From positions 62,001 through 126,000 of the forward strand of contig NZ_CP062232.1 of NCBI RefSeq assembly GCF_024707525.1: a stretch of 64,000 nt of DNA, written 5' to 3'. Shown here one piece after another: positions 9,452 through 18,019 of the stretch. Position numbers and translations under genes: made by a program. The notes under the pieces are model-generated. The model ran no database searches. It saw only the letters and a list, made by a program, of their open reading frames with translations, and was not told where the DNA came from. Every line of letters starts with the position of its first letter. The stretch's first letter is position 1. This DNA comes from Rhizobium sp. TH2. GTDB taxonomy: Bacteria > Pseudomonadota > Alphaproteobacteria > Rhizobiales > Rhizobiaceae.

Positions 9452-10366
9452 TCAGCAAAACTTTGCCCCGGAAGTCGCCATGTAAACAGCGTAAAGCGAC
9501 TTTGTTGCGGTGATGAACAGCCTGTTGCGGCGCGGTCCGCCGAAGGTGACGTTGGACACGGTCTGCGGCACCAGGATCTTGCCGAGCAACTCACCCTCCG
9601 GCGAGAAGCAGTGCACGCCATCGCCGGCGCTCGACCAGATATTGCCCGTGCTATCGATGCGGAAACCGTCGGGCAGTCCCTTGTCGGTCACGCAAAGCTC
9701 GTCGCCACCGGTGAGCGTGCCGTCGGCCCGGACATCGAAAGACCGGATATGGGCGGGCCAGTTCGGGTCGTGGCTGTGGGCGGAGTCGGCGATGTAGAGC
9801 TTGGATTCGTCAGGCGAGAAGGCAAGGCCGTTGGGCTGCCCGAAATCGCTGGCGACAACAGTGAGTTTTCCGCTTGCAGGATCGAGGCGGTAGACATTGC
9901 ACGTCGCCTGCTCCGGCTCTGCCTTGTAGCCCTCATAGTTCGACATGATGCCGTAGCTCGGATCGGTGAACCAGATCGTATCGTCCGACTTCACCACGAC
10001 GTCATTCGGAGAGTTGAGCCGCATGCCCTGGTAACTGTCGGCGAGCACTGTAATCGTGCCGTCGATCTCGGTGCGGACCAGGCGACGTGCACCGTGCTGG
10101 CAGGAGATGAGCCGACCCTGGTTGTCGCGTGTATTGCCATTGGTAAAGTCCGACCGCGGCCGGAACACAGAAACTTCACCGTCCTGCGAATACCGTAGCA
10201 TGCGCTCGTTCGGGATATCGCTGAAGATCAGGCAATTGAGATCGGCAAACCAAACCGGACCTTCCGCCCATCGGCAATCCGAATAAAGTTGATCAAGCGC
10301 AGCACTTCCCACGACGAGATGGCGGAAGCGCGGATCGTGGATTTCATAGATCGACGAATTGCTCAT
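9452..10366 (-). CDS. SMP-30/gluconolactonase-family lactonase
   Basis: About 304 residues from ATG at 10366, which follows GGAGGG. The upstream in-frame ATG at 10390 lacks a ribosome site. The six-bladed propeller metal ligands of SMP-30 are visible: Glu in WAEGPVW, Asn in NSPNDVVV and Asp in IADSAHS. GLPDGFRIDSTGNIWSS is the family strand near the C-terminus. It hydrolyses sugar lactones in known members. It sits downstream of a sugar-type ABC permease pair on the same strand, which suggests uptake and oxidation of a sugar or sugar acid. Confidence 0.87.
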   Translation of the reverse strand: MSNSSIYEIHDPRFRHLVVGSAALDQLYSDCRWAEGPVWFADLNCLIFSDIPNERMLRYSQDGEVSVFRPRSDFTNGNTRDNQGRLISCQHGARRLVRTEIDGTITVLADSYQGMRLNSPNDVVVKSDDTIWFTDPSYGIMSNYEGYKAEPEQATCNVYRLDPASGKLTVVASDFGQPNGLAFSPDESKLYIADSAHSHDPNWPAHIRSFDVRADGTLTGGDELCVTDKGLPDGFRIDSTGNIWSSAGDGVHCFSPEGELLGKILVPQTVSNVTFGGPRRNRLFITATKSLYAVYMATSGAKFC

Positions 10367-10392
10367 TTTATTTCCCTCCATTCCCGGCATGC

Positions 10393-11334
10393 TCAGCGAC
10401 CCGTCCGGAACTTGCCGCTCGCCACAAGGATGACAGCGATGATGATCAGTCCGGTCAGGATGAGCCGCACGCCTGCGCCAAAGCCATAGGTGTGGAGCAT
10501 CGACACGACCAGAAACATGAAAAGAGATGCGCCGCAGATACCGGGCACATTTGAGTTCCCCCCGGCCACCGCCGAGCCGCCGATAACGACCACGGCGATC
10601 GAGGTCAGCAGATATTCGGCACCCATATTGAGTGCGGCACCGCCGGAGAAGCTCGCGAATAAAAAGCCGCAGACCGCGGCGAGCACGGCGCAGAGCACGT
10701 AGGTGACGAAACGCGTCCCATCGACCGGAATACCGGCCATGCGGGCGGCGAACTGCGACTGGCCGATCGCCGAGATCCAGCGGCCATAAATGCTTTTCTC
10801 AAGCAGGAACCAGGCGGCCACGGCGAGAATGAGCGCGACAACAGCGATATTGGGTACGCCCGCCAGCTCCGAAGTGGTGAAGCTTGCAAGGCTCTCGGGC
10901 GGCTTGACCCGCAGTCCGCGGTTCGACCAGATCGCGGTCGATTGCACAATGAAGCTCATCGAGAGCGTGGCGATGATCGGCGGGATTCGAAGCAGCTTGA
11001 TCAGCGCGTAATTTGCCGTGCCCACGGCGAGGCCGACAAGGATTGCGATGCCCAGGCCGGGGAGCACCAATCCCTCGCCGCCGTCCATGTATTTGAGCGA
11101 CAGCGTGCCGGCGAGCGTCATGGTCGCAGGCACCGAGAGATCAACATTTCCGGGGCCGAGCGTGATAACGAACATCTGGCCGATACCGACCAGCACCGAG
11201 AAGGCGGCGAAAGTGAATGCCGCTTGCGACAGCCCGCCAGCGCTGGCGCCGCCAGTGAAGAGAATCGTGATGATCCAGACGATGGCCGCAGCGGCATAAG
11301 ACCAGATCCAGGGCTTGCGGAAGACGAAACTCAT
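10393..11334 (-). CDS. Sugar ABC transporter permease (RbsC/BPD_transp_2 family)
   Basis: 313 residues with eight to ten hydrophobic segments. The family pattern is visible in LGPGNVDLSVPATMTLAG near residue 60, GTANYALIK, and SIAVVVIGGSAVAGG near 235. It overlaps the truncated partner permease by four bases and precedes the lactonase gene by 26 bp. It would form a heteromeric membrane channel with the upstream permease, but that partner has lost its N-terminal two thirds. No ATPase or binding-protein gene remains next to it, so the transporter is probably dead. Confidence 0.88.
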   Translation of the reverse strand: MSFVFRKPWIWSYAAAAIVWIITILFTGGASAGGLSQAAFTFAAFSVLVGIGQMFVITLGPGNVDLSVPATMTLAGTLSLKYMDGGEGLVLPGLGIAILVGLAVGTANYALIKLLRIPPIIATLSMSFIVQSTAIWSNRGLRVKPPESLASFTTSELAGVPNIAVVALILAVAAWFLLEKSIYGRWISAIGQSQFAARMAGIPVDGTRFVTYVLCAVLAAVCGFLFASFSGGAALNMGAEYLLTSIAVVVIGGSAVAGGNSNVPGICGASLFMFLVVSMLHTYGFGAGVRLILTGLIIIAVILVASGKFRTGR

Positions 11335-11610
11335 GCTCGCTTCTCCCGCTTTTGCGATCGGTTGAGCAGCAGGCGAAGTCCCAGCACGATGATCAGGATC
11401 GCGCCCTGCGCGCCGATCTGCCAGTCCGGCGAAATGCGGAGGAATGATAGAAACGAGCCGGCGAGAGCCAGCGTCAGCGCACCGATGACAGCGCCGACGG
11501 GAGACACCCGCCCGCCGACGAACTCGCCGCCGCCGAGTATGACGCCCGCAATCGAAAGCAGCGTGTAGCGAAGCGCAATGTTCGCATCAGCCGAAGTTGT
11601 AAGGCCGACG
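11331..11610 (-). pseudogene. 5'-truncated sugar ABC permease, cut by the IS6-family element
   Basis: About 92 C-terminal residues of an RbsC-type permease remain: IALRYTLLSIAGVILGGG, then two hydrophobic helices and a basic tail. The full family length is 300-330 residues. The reading frame continues into the insertion-sequence end at 11611, adding only four residues from a GTG. The missing two thirds are not found on the other side of the element, so this is a deletion junction and not a simple insertion. Confidence 0.85.
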
Positions 11611-12419
11611 GGTGTTGTCACATAAACGCGGCGTCAGTGAATTGGGCATAGAGACGGTGGGATGAAGAGTCCTGCCGTTAGCTACAAGCGCCACCGTTTC
11701 CCGCGACAGATCATCTCGAATGCGGTCTGGCTGTATTTCAGGTTTCCGCTGAGCTTACGCCTTGTCGAGGAAATGCTGCTGGAGCGCGGAATTGTCGTCT
11801 CGTATGAAACGATCCGGCGATGGGGTCGGAAATTCGGACCGGCCTACGCAAAACAACTTCGTCGCAGGCGACCTTCGCGCCAGGATGTCTGGCATCTGGA
11901 TGAGGTGGTGATTTCCATCGCCGGCAGAAAGCACTGGCTTTGGCGTGCCGTTGATCAAGATGGCTATGTTCTCGACGAGATTGTTCAGAGCCGACGCGAT
12001 ACGAAGGCTGCCAAGCGACTGCTCGTCAGTCTACTGAAGAAAGCAGGCATGCCGCCCAAGCGGATCATCACCGACAAGCTCCGCTCGTATGGGGCAGCCA
12101 AGCGTGAGGTTATGCCGGCTGTCGAGCACCGATCCCACAAGGGTCTCAACAATCGAGCGGAAAATTCCCATCTGCCACTGCGAAAACGAGAACGAACGAT
12201 GCAAAGGTTCCGATCGCCCGGAAGTCTGCAGCGCTTCATCTCGATCTTCTCCGCGCTTCGAAACCTCTTCGTCACCCCACGTCACAAACGATCCGCACTG
12301 GCCACCCACATTCATCGCATCCGCGCAATGGCGCACTGGAAGGCCGTCACCGGCGCGGCTGCTTGATAGCAGGCTGCCTGCGACAAAGACCGCTCAACGC
12401 TCGATAACGTGACAACTCC
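11611..12419 (+). mobile_element. IS6-family insertion sequence, about 809 bp
   Basis: The terminal inverted repeats are GGTGTTGTCACATAAACG at the left and the complement of GGAGTTGTCACGTTATCG at the right, matching at 14 of 18 positions. They enclose one transposase gene. No 8-bp target duplication is seen: the flanks are CCGACG... and TATCAACG. The left flank is a sugar permease and the right flank a Tn3 transposase gene. Replicative IS6-type transposition with adjacent deletion explains this junction. Confidence 0.85.
11662..12366 (+). CDS. tnpA: IS6-family transposase (DDE)
   Basis: 234 residues, the normal size. An N-terminal HTH segment (SLRLVEEMLLERGIVVSYETIRRW) is followed by the DDE catalytic core: Asp in WHLDEVV, Asp in IITDKLRSYG and Glu in NRAENSH. 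The order and spacing are typical of IS6/IS26-like enzymes. The gene is intact and fills the element, so it may still be active. It carries out replicative transposition and adjacent deletions in known members. Confidence 0.93.
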   Translation: MKSPAVSYKRHRFPRQIISNAVWLYFRFPLSLRLVEEMLLERGIVVSYETIRRWGRKFGPAYAKQLRRRRPSRQDVWHLDEVVISIAGRKHWLWRAVDQDGYVLDEIVQSRRDTKAAKRLLVSLLKKAGMPPKRIITDKLRSYGAAKREVMPAVEHRSHKGLNNRAENSHLPLRKRERTMQRFRSPGSLQRFISIFSALRNLFVTPRHKRSALATHIHRIRAMAHWKAVTGAAA

Positions 12420-14069
12420 TATCAACGTTCCGGCCTCAAGACGAACTCCGTCGAGCTTTCCGGATCGGGCTCTGTGCGCCAGACGCTTCAGGTTGAAGTC
12501 GAGCATCTAACGGGCTTCGGCAAGCCACTGCGCGCCATCAGCTTCGACACCCAATCCGAGGCAATCCGCTTCCTTCATCGTGATGAATGTCGATCGCGGC
12601 ATCAGATGCTCGTCAATCGGCCGGAAAGATCGGCTGCCGTCGATCCAGATCTCCGCAGATCTAAGCCGGTCTCGCAAAGCCGCGAGCGTTGCGATCTCGT
12701 AGAGACGGCGATCAGGGTTTCGTTGTTCGAAGAAGAGCCGTCGATCAGTCTGGCTGAGGTGGGTGAGCGGGATCCGATCCGGGAGTGTCCGCCGCTTCTC
12801 GGCATGGAGACGTTTCAGCAGCGCAATTGCCGCGAGAAGCGGATCGTGGCGACGCGCCGAGCGAAACGTGAACGCCTGTAGGAACGCACCGGAATATTTG
12901 TTGACGGTTGCATATTGCTCGGCCGCGACGGTCAAAGGCGGCGCCTCGTTGTCCTCAACCATCGACTCAAGCTCAGGCTTCATCCGAAGCAGCCGGTCCC
13001 AGCCGACTTTCTGGTCGAGAACCTCCAACGCGTTCCGACCATAGTCGTTGGCGGACTGCAGGGCAGTGATCGTATCGAGGAACATGCGCAGCGCCTTGGC
13101 GGTGTTCGGTCTGCAGTCAATCTGTCGCTGCTTCTTTCGGTTGTTGGCTTGCGAGAACAACTTACCCATCAGTTTGATGAACATAGTCACCGCATCGTCT
13201 GTGAGCTTCTGGCCGAGCTTGATGACCTGAGCCACTATCAGAGCGTGGCGGCGGCTGGCATTGAAGTCGTTGGCCAACCAGGCCGGCGTTGCGTTGCCCT
13301 CCCGGATCATCTGCTCCCACCGTCCCGATGATATGCGCGCCTGCAACGTCGGATCAATCTCCAGCCGACGCAGAAAGGCTATCCGCTCGGTCAGCCCGAC
13401 CAGGTTCGACGCACCCGGCGCTTCTGGCGCCGAGCGCAGCCAATGAAAGCGCGTCTGGCCGATCGACGGGTCAACCTCCAACAGCCCATCCAATGACTGA
13501 AGCGTATCGAGCGGGAGGTCTTCAATCAGAGTTCTCTCTGCTCGTCGGCGGGCTATCGCACGACCGGCAAGGCCGATCCGTTCGATCGTGTCGGCCGCCG
13601 GCAGAAGCGCTCCGCGTTCACGAAACGTCGCGACAATCGAACTGGCGATTGCAGCACCGTCGTCGGACATCGTCGCCGCCTGGATTGCAGCCAATAGCGC
13701 GGCTCGGCGATCTTGCGCCGTGGCGCTTTTTGTATCCAGATACACCATTAGGCGCGCCGTGTGGTCGCGACGGGTTTCTTCGCGGCGTGCATAGAGGGCA
13801 AATGCTTCAGGCGCGGCGCCAATCTGATCAGCAACATATCTCAGCATGGCGCGAGGCGGAGTTTCTTCTGCTCCCAGCACTCGGCCCGGGTATCGCATCA
13901 CACATAGCTGAATGGCAAAGCCGAGCCGATTATGATCACGCCTACGCAGTTCGATCTCCAGGCGATCCGCCAGTGACAACGAATAGTGTCGGATTAGGCT
14001 GTCCTCATCGACTGGTATATCGAAAAACTGCCGTCGATCTTGGTCTTTGAGAAGCTTCCGCTTAGCCAT
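12420..14069 (-). pseudogene. tnpA: Tn3-family transposase, N-terminal half, amber codon plus truncation
   Basis: The start is ATG at 14069, preceded by GGAG; an upstream open extension to 14156 is not needed. About 549 codons run from MAKRKLLKDQDRRQFFDIP (DUF4158 N-terminal domain of Tn3 transposases) to a TAG at 12507-12509. The same frame then continues LDFNLKRLAHRARSGKLDG for about 28 codons, which is also Tn3-transposase-like, before the IS6 end at 12420. The amber is therefore a single nonsense mutation inside the gene. The catalytic DDE half (about 400 residues) is missing, so it cannot transpose. Confidence 0.88.
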
Positions 14070-14214
14070 CGCCCGACTCCATCCACGACGAATCTGCACG
14101 AAGCGTTGCCGAGTCGGGCGGACGAAGAAATCAAAGCTGGCGCATCTTGATGGCAATCCACAGAGATCGGATGCTATAGGCCTGAGCTACAGCATCGTTC
14201 ATGCTCCGTTCGGT

Positions 14215-14252
14215 CTTATCGTACGATTTCGGACTGCTCTTGTTCTGACCCC
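14215..14252. repeat. 38-bp Tn3-family terminal inverted repeat
   Basis: Read inward from 14252 it begins GGGGTCAGAACAAGAGCAGT and ends ...GATAAG after exactly 38 bp. This follows the Tn3-family layout (GGGG at the tip, TAAG at the inner end). It lies 145 bp upstream of the transposase ATG. The DyP reading frame runs into it and stops at 14216. Confidence 0.88.
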
Positions 14253-15628
14253 AGAAACCTGACGGCGCTCCTGCTCGGCATGAACAGGTAAGCGCCGCCG
14301 CGCATCCGAACGAAATCCTTTATTCCCGTCAGGTTTAGCGGGCCGCGCGGCGACGGTATCGTGAGGCGACCCATGCCGCCGCCGCGACCGGTAATAGGAT
14401 CGACTTCGTTTTCCAATCCGTGGAACTGCCAGGCTGTAGCCCATGTTTGCTGAATAAACTCGAACTGGCGTTCGATATCCGCGTTGAGGCACATGAACAG
14501 CAGACCAGGCTTCTTCTCTGCCGGGTCACCGGCTCCATTTGCGTCGAAGGCGCGCCCAACGCGCAGGATGCGGTGGCGATTGACGATAGAAAGTTCGTCT
14601 TTGGAGCCCGGCGCCAGACTGTCGCGCGGATTAGATCGGCGAATGTGAGCACCGAGTGGGCAACGCTCGCCAAGCGGATCCTCCGCGCCGGGGAGGAATT
14701 CGTTGTCGGGCCGAAAATCTCCTGCCTGTTTAACGGTCGCCGGACGGTGAGGATACCGCACCAGAGAGGAACCATCCTTCCAACGGCCGACCATCTTGGC
14801 GCCGATCCACTCGGGTAAAAGTGCGGGATCGAGTTGATCGGGCACTGCGGGATGATGGGCGTAGCGTTTTGCTGCGTCCTCGAGATAGTCATTGAAGACA
14901 TCGACATACTGCGCAAGCTGGCGGATTACCAGGAATGTGCCGTTTCGGCCGAGATCGCGCGCGGCAGCGGCACCGCTCGTCGCAAAATCGGGCTGGAAGG
15001 CACCGCGGGAGTGCCTCGGATCCGCAAGAGGCAGAAGATTGTCGGGATCTATTGCGGCAGGAACTTGCGGCGAAGGCGGGTAGAAGCCACGGGTGTCGGG
15101 GTAGCCGAGCAGAAATTCTCCAGGCTCGACCGCATGGATGGCATCCGATTGGCGCATCCAGCGTCGCGTCCCCTTTATAATCGGTTGCGAGATGCCGTCG
15201 GCAAAGCCAAACGGCTCGCGAACCATTTGCGCTGCGGTTTCACCGGGTTTTGGCTGTGGCAGCGGCATTGGTGTCACCCGGTGGATAATGCTGCCTCCTG
15301 CGGCATCAATGCCCGAGATCAGGCCTTCGGCATAGGAGGCGAGGGTCGCTTCTGAATCCGCATAGAGCAGCAGCGTGGCGTCGATCGCTTTTTCGGGACC
15401 GCCCCATAGCCATTGCCCAGCCTGATCGTCGCCCGTATCGGCAAGCAGGTTCGCCCGCCCAGGCGAGCCCATCCCCAAACGGAAAGCGGTTGGGAACGCG
15501 TCGCTCACATCGGAGGGCAATCCCAACCGTCGCAAACCGTCGGCGGTGAGCGCAAAGATCAACACTTTGTCGGTCGGCGTTGATCGCCGAAGGAGATTTG
15601 ATCCTCGATCGATTTTAACCAGGCACAC
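14216..15628 (-). CDS. DyP-type haem peroxidase domain (3' part of a split gene)
   Basis: 470 residues from a GTG. The DyP signature EPFGFADGISQP is near residue 140 (catalytic Asp in GFADG). The proximal haem His lies in CPLGAHIRRSNPR near 340, and RGGAYLFMPS is the C-terminal family strand. The frame opens inside the last 70 bases of the upstream gene, which encodes the first DyP strand, and there is no clear ribosome site. It is probably the continuation of that gene after a -1 frameshift. The last 13 or so residues are encoded by the Tn3 terminal repeat, replacing the native tail just after the conserved FMPS strand, so peroxidase activity could survive. Confidence 0.82.
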   Translation of the reverse strand: MCLVKIDRGSNLLRRSTPTDKVLIFALTADGLRRLGLPSDVSDAFPTAFRLGMGSPGRANLLADTGDDQAGQWLWGGPEKAIDATLLLYADSEATLASYAEGLISGIDAAGGSIIHRVTPMPLPQPKPGETAAQMVREPFGFADGISQPIIKGTRRWMRQSDAIHAVEPGEFLLGYPDTRGFYPPSPQVPAAIDPDNLLPLADPRHSRGAFQPDFATSGAAAARDLGRNGTFLVIRQLAQYVDVFNDYLEDAAKRYAHHPAVPDQLDPALLPEWIGAKMVGRWKDGSSLVRYPHRPATVKQAGDFRPDNEFLPGAEDPLGERCPLGAHIRRSNPRDSLAPGSKDELSIVNRHRILRVGRAFDANGAGDPAEKKPGLLFMCLNADIERQFEFIQQTWATAWQFHGLENEVDPITGRGGGMGRLTIPSPRGPLNLTGIKDFVRMRGGAYLFMPSRSAVRFLGSEQEQSEIVR

Positions 15629-17154
15629 GCCTGTTTGGTATCATCCGATAGCTTGATCGCGAGACACGTTGAATATGGGTGTTTGCTCAATCCGCCATAC
15701 AGCAGCGTCTGGACCTCGAATGTTTCGATCAATGTCGCCGGTCTTACTTTCGAGCCGAACAGCCCGAGCCACGCCGATGCTTCGTCCTCGGTGGATACAC
15801 TCCCAAGACCTTGGCGGATTGCGGCATTGGTACGAATGCGTGCGGTTGTCAGATGCGGATAGGCACTGTACCAGAACCATGTCGGTTGTTGCTGGCGCCG
15901 CGCCCAGCGTTTGAAACGGTCGCCATCAACGGCCCCTTTGAAAAATAGGTTCTCCGTACGCGGGAAACCGAGCGTATTGCTCCAGGCGGCAGTCAGGCCG
16001 TGGGACGCCTTCGTGATGAAATCCTCCAGATAGCTTTCCCAACTGCCGCCGTAGTTCGAGAAAAACAGGAGCTTGTTGGTCTTCGGCAATCGCAGCCAGC
16101 GGGCATAGTGAATTGTGCTGATATCGCCGAGAAATCCAGGCCGGAAGCGCTTGGTCGCCATTTGGCCAATTACCCAGAAGGCTATTCTCAGGGTCATGCC
16201 GCGCAGCAACCCAGCCTGCATGATCGAGATGCCAGCAAGATGGTTCTGCTGCGTATCCTTGAGATTTTCGGCCTCTGATAGTGCCTCCATCACCACCGGA
16301 TCGACCAAAGTGTCGATCGGCGTATTGGCGGCCTCGAGCCGCCGCAGCCCAAGGTAGACACTCGCCACAATCGCCAGGAGAGCCATGGCTGCTACGATGG
16401 TCGAGAGGAAAAACGCAATCACGCCAACCGCGAGGCCTTGCGAAAGCCCAGCCGTGATCGTCGCGCCAGCGACGACAATTCCGAGCAAACAAAGAGCCGG
16501 CCAGAAAAACTTGAGAAGCCCCTGGAAGGCGAGAGAGAGTATGAAGCCGATATCAAGACCGGACGGCTCTTCCGCAATAAGGCGTGGAAATGGCTCGGAC
16601 ACTAGCAACGGTGCCAAATCGGCATCGGCTTGTACGAACGCACGCACGCGCGCAACGGTATCTATTAGCGGCGCCCCAGCGGCGGGGTTAATGTCGAAGT
16701 AGGAACGCAATTCGCGCGCAAGTAAGTATTCGCGCTTGATCCGCTCTACCGTCATGCCTGGGGTGCCGCAGAAGTCCAGGCCCGGCACCTCGAACAGGCC
16801 TTGCCCGGTGCGGACGTGATGGGTTGCAAGGAGACGGCCCACCGAACCGCCCGCATCAATGCCTGCCACCGACAGGATTTCCGTGACGAATGACGTCAGC
16901 TTGCTATCGACCGTGTCAAAGGCATGCTGTGGCGTCCCGTCGACTGACATTTCGAAAACGAGGTGCGTCGACTCACCGACATCACCGCGAACCACCGTGA
17001 TCGACATGAAATGGATGCCTTGGTCGCGCAGGGCGACGCGGATAAGTCCTTCCTTGCCGAACAACTCAGTGCGGAAGTCCTTGAGCTTTGCGTCGACGAG
17101 ATCGGCCCTTTTTATGTCGAAGGGGATCGCACTCGTTACAAGCGATTGTGTCAT
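15559..17154 (-). CDS. N-terminal part of a long DyP-type peroxidase protein, membrane-anchored
   Basis: 531 residues; the start is fixed by GGAGG before ATG. Residues 1-200 are an uncharacterised domain. Two or three hydrophobic helices occupy about 205-270. A soluble region follows and ends with YGGLSKHPYSTCLAIKL, which resembles the first ferredoxin-like strand of DyP peroxidases. The frame stops at 15559 while the DyP core is open in the -1 frame from 15628. The two together would make a single protein of about 980 residues. Either the gene is frameshifted, or two proteins are made from overlapping frames. It would place a haem peroxidase at the membrane. Confidence 0.65.
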   Translation of the reverse strand: MTQSLVTSAIPFDIKRADLVDAKLKDFRTELFGKEGLIRVALRDQGIHFMSITVVRGDVGESTHLVFEMSVDGTPQHAFDTVDSKLTSFVTEILSVAGIDAGGSVGRLLATHHVRTGQGLFEVPGLDFCGTPGMTVERIKREYLLARELRSYFDINPAAGAPLIDTVARVRAFVQADADLAPLLVSEPFPRLIAEEPSGLDIGFILSLAFQGLLKFFWPALCLLGIVVAGATITAGLSQGLAVGVIAFFLSTIVAAMALLAIVASVYLGLRRLEAANTPIDTLVDPVVMEALSEAENLKDTQQNHLAGISIMQAGLLRGMTLRIAFWVIGQMATKRFRPGFLGDISTIHYARWLRLPKTNKLLFFSNYGGSWESYLEDFITKASHGLTAAWSNTLGFPRTENLFFKGAVDGDRFKRWARRQQQPTWFWYSAYPHLTTARIRTNAAIRQGLGSVSTEDEASAWLGLFGSKVRPATLIETFEVQTLLYGGLSKHPYSTCLAIKLSDDTKQACAWLKSIEDQISFGDQRRPTKC

Positions 17155-17476
17155 GCCTGTCCTCCAGCCCGACGGCGTCCATGGCGGGACTGCCGCTACT
17201 CAGGATCACACTGTTTCCTGCGAGGGCCCTGCGCGTCCTCGCGTCAAGCGTGCAGTATGTGTTTCACCCTATTGGCAGAGTCACAAGTAGAAAGCTTGGA
17301 AATACCCTGCGCGAGGCGTTATTTCATTAAGTTGTCACCATAGACACCCAAGAGTGTATGCGGGGAAGAAAATGCTCGTTCTGAAAAAGCATATTCTCGT
17401 TGCTTCAATCTCATTGCACGAAATCCGTGCGCCTGCAGCGATCTCCGCCGCCCATGAGATCGCCTAGAGCCGCGCA
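17155..17476. other. Intergenic region, no gene recognised
   Basis: It holds the leader of the DyP-type gene. No convincing coding frame, repeat or terminator stands out. The GTAAC direct-repeat element found elsewhere in this block is absent here. Confidence 0.5.
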
Positions 17477-17854
17477 TCAGCCATCTTCGTCCAACGTTGG
17501 AGACCAAGGCATGGAAAAGGATCCGGAAGCGTCAGAAATCCAGAACGATATCGTCGCAACTGAGTCGGCAGCACTGTCTGTTATGAACCAGGTTAGAAAG
17601 CCGGCCTGCCTATTGGGCTTACCTTCTTCGAACAAGATTGACAGGCCTGGAACACTGCTCGCACCACGCTCAACGAGCTCTAATTTGGCCTCTTTCGATG
17701 CCGCATCACCGGTGAGTTTCAGGACTAGAACCGTCGTCCCGTTTTGCAGTCCCGGAGCCAGCGCGACAGTCGATCCCGCTTCAAACACGAAGCTGCTCTT
17801 CGCAGGAGCGGCAATGGCTGAGGGAAGATTGCCAGCCAATAAAATCATTGTCAC
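17477..17854 (-). CDS. Small putative secreted protein, unknown family
   Basis: 125 residues from a GTG. The N-terminus ILLAGNLPSAIAAPAKSS reads like the end of a Sec signal peptide with an Ala-x-Ala cleavage site. The upstream in-frame sequence CFASLVT would lengthen the hydrophobic core but offers no standard start. The mature part is beta-rich (FVFEAGSTVALAPGL, TVLVLKLTGDA). It lies 165 bp downstream of the PLD-like gene. The start is uncertain, a frameshift at the 5' end is possible, and no function can be assigned. Confidence 0.4.
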   Translation of the reverse strand: MTMILLAGNLPSAIAAPAKSSFVFEAGSTVALAPGLQNGTTVLVLKLTGDAASKEAKLELVERGASSVPGLSILFEEGKPNRQAGFLTWFITDSAADSVATISFWISDASGSFSMPWSPTLDEDG

Positions 17855-18019
17855 CAGACTGGCGAAACAGCGAACCGGTGAGGCAGCGCTTGGGCATTTT
17901 GAAAAGCGCCGGTTTGCGTGAGCTCGTCATGCCGCGAATGGCAAACTCTCCTGGCGGCGGGTGCCAGTCAAAACTTGCAGAGCGCCACGGCAGGCGCTCA
18001 ATCCGTCAATCGCCGAGAG

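Larger units (their letters stand above)
12420..14252 (-). mobile_element. Remnant of a Tn3-family transposon
   Basis: One 38-bp terminal repeat (14215-14252) and the 5' half of the transposase gene survive. The other end, the resolvase and any cargo are gone, replaced by the IS6-family element at 12419. The surviving end lies inside the 3' end of the DyP-type peroxidase gene. Confidence 0.85.

Noticed and set aside
17080..17130. GTTAC near 17135, considered as another repeat element
   Set aside because: It lies inside the DyP-type coding sequence and has no second half-site.
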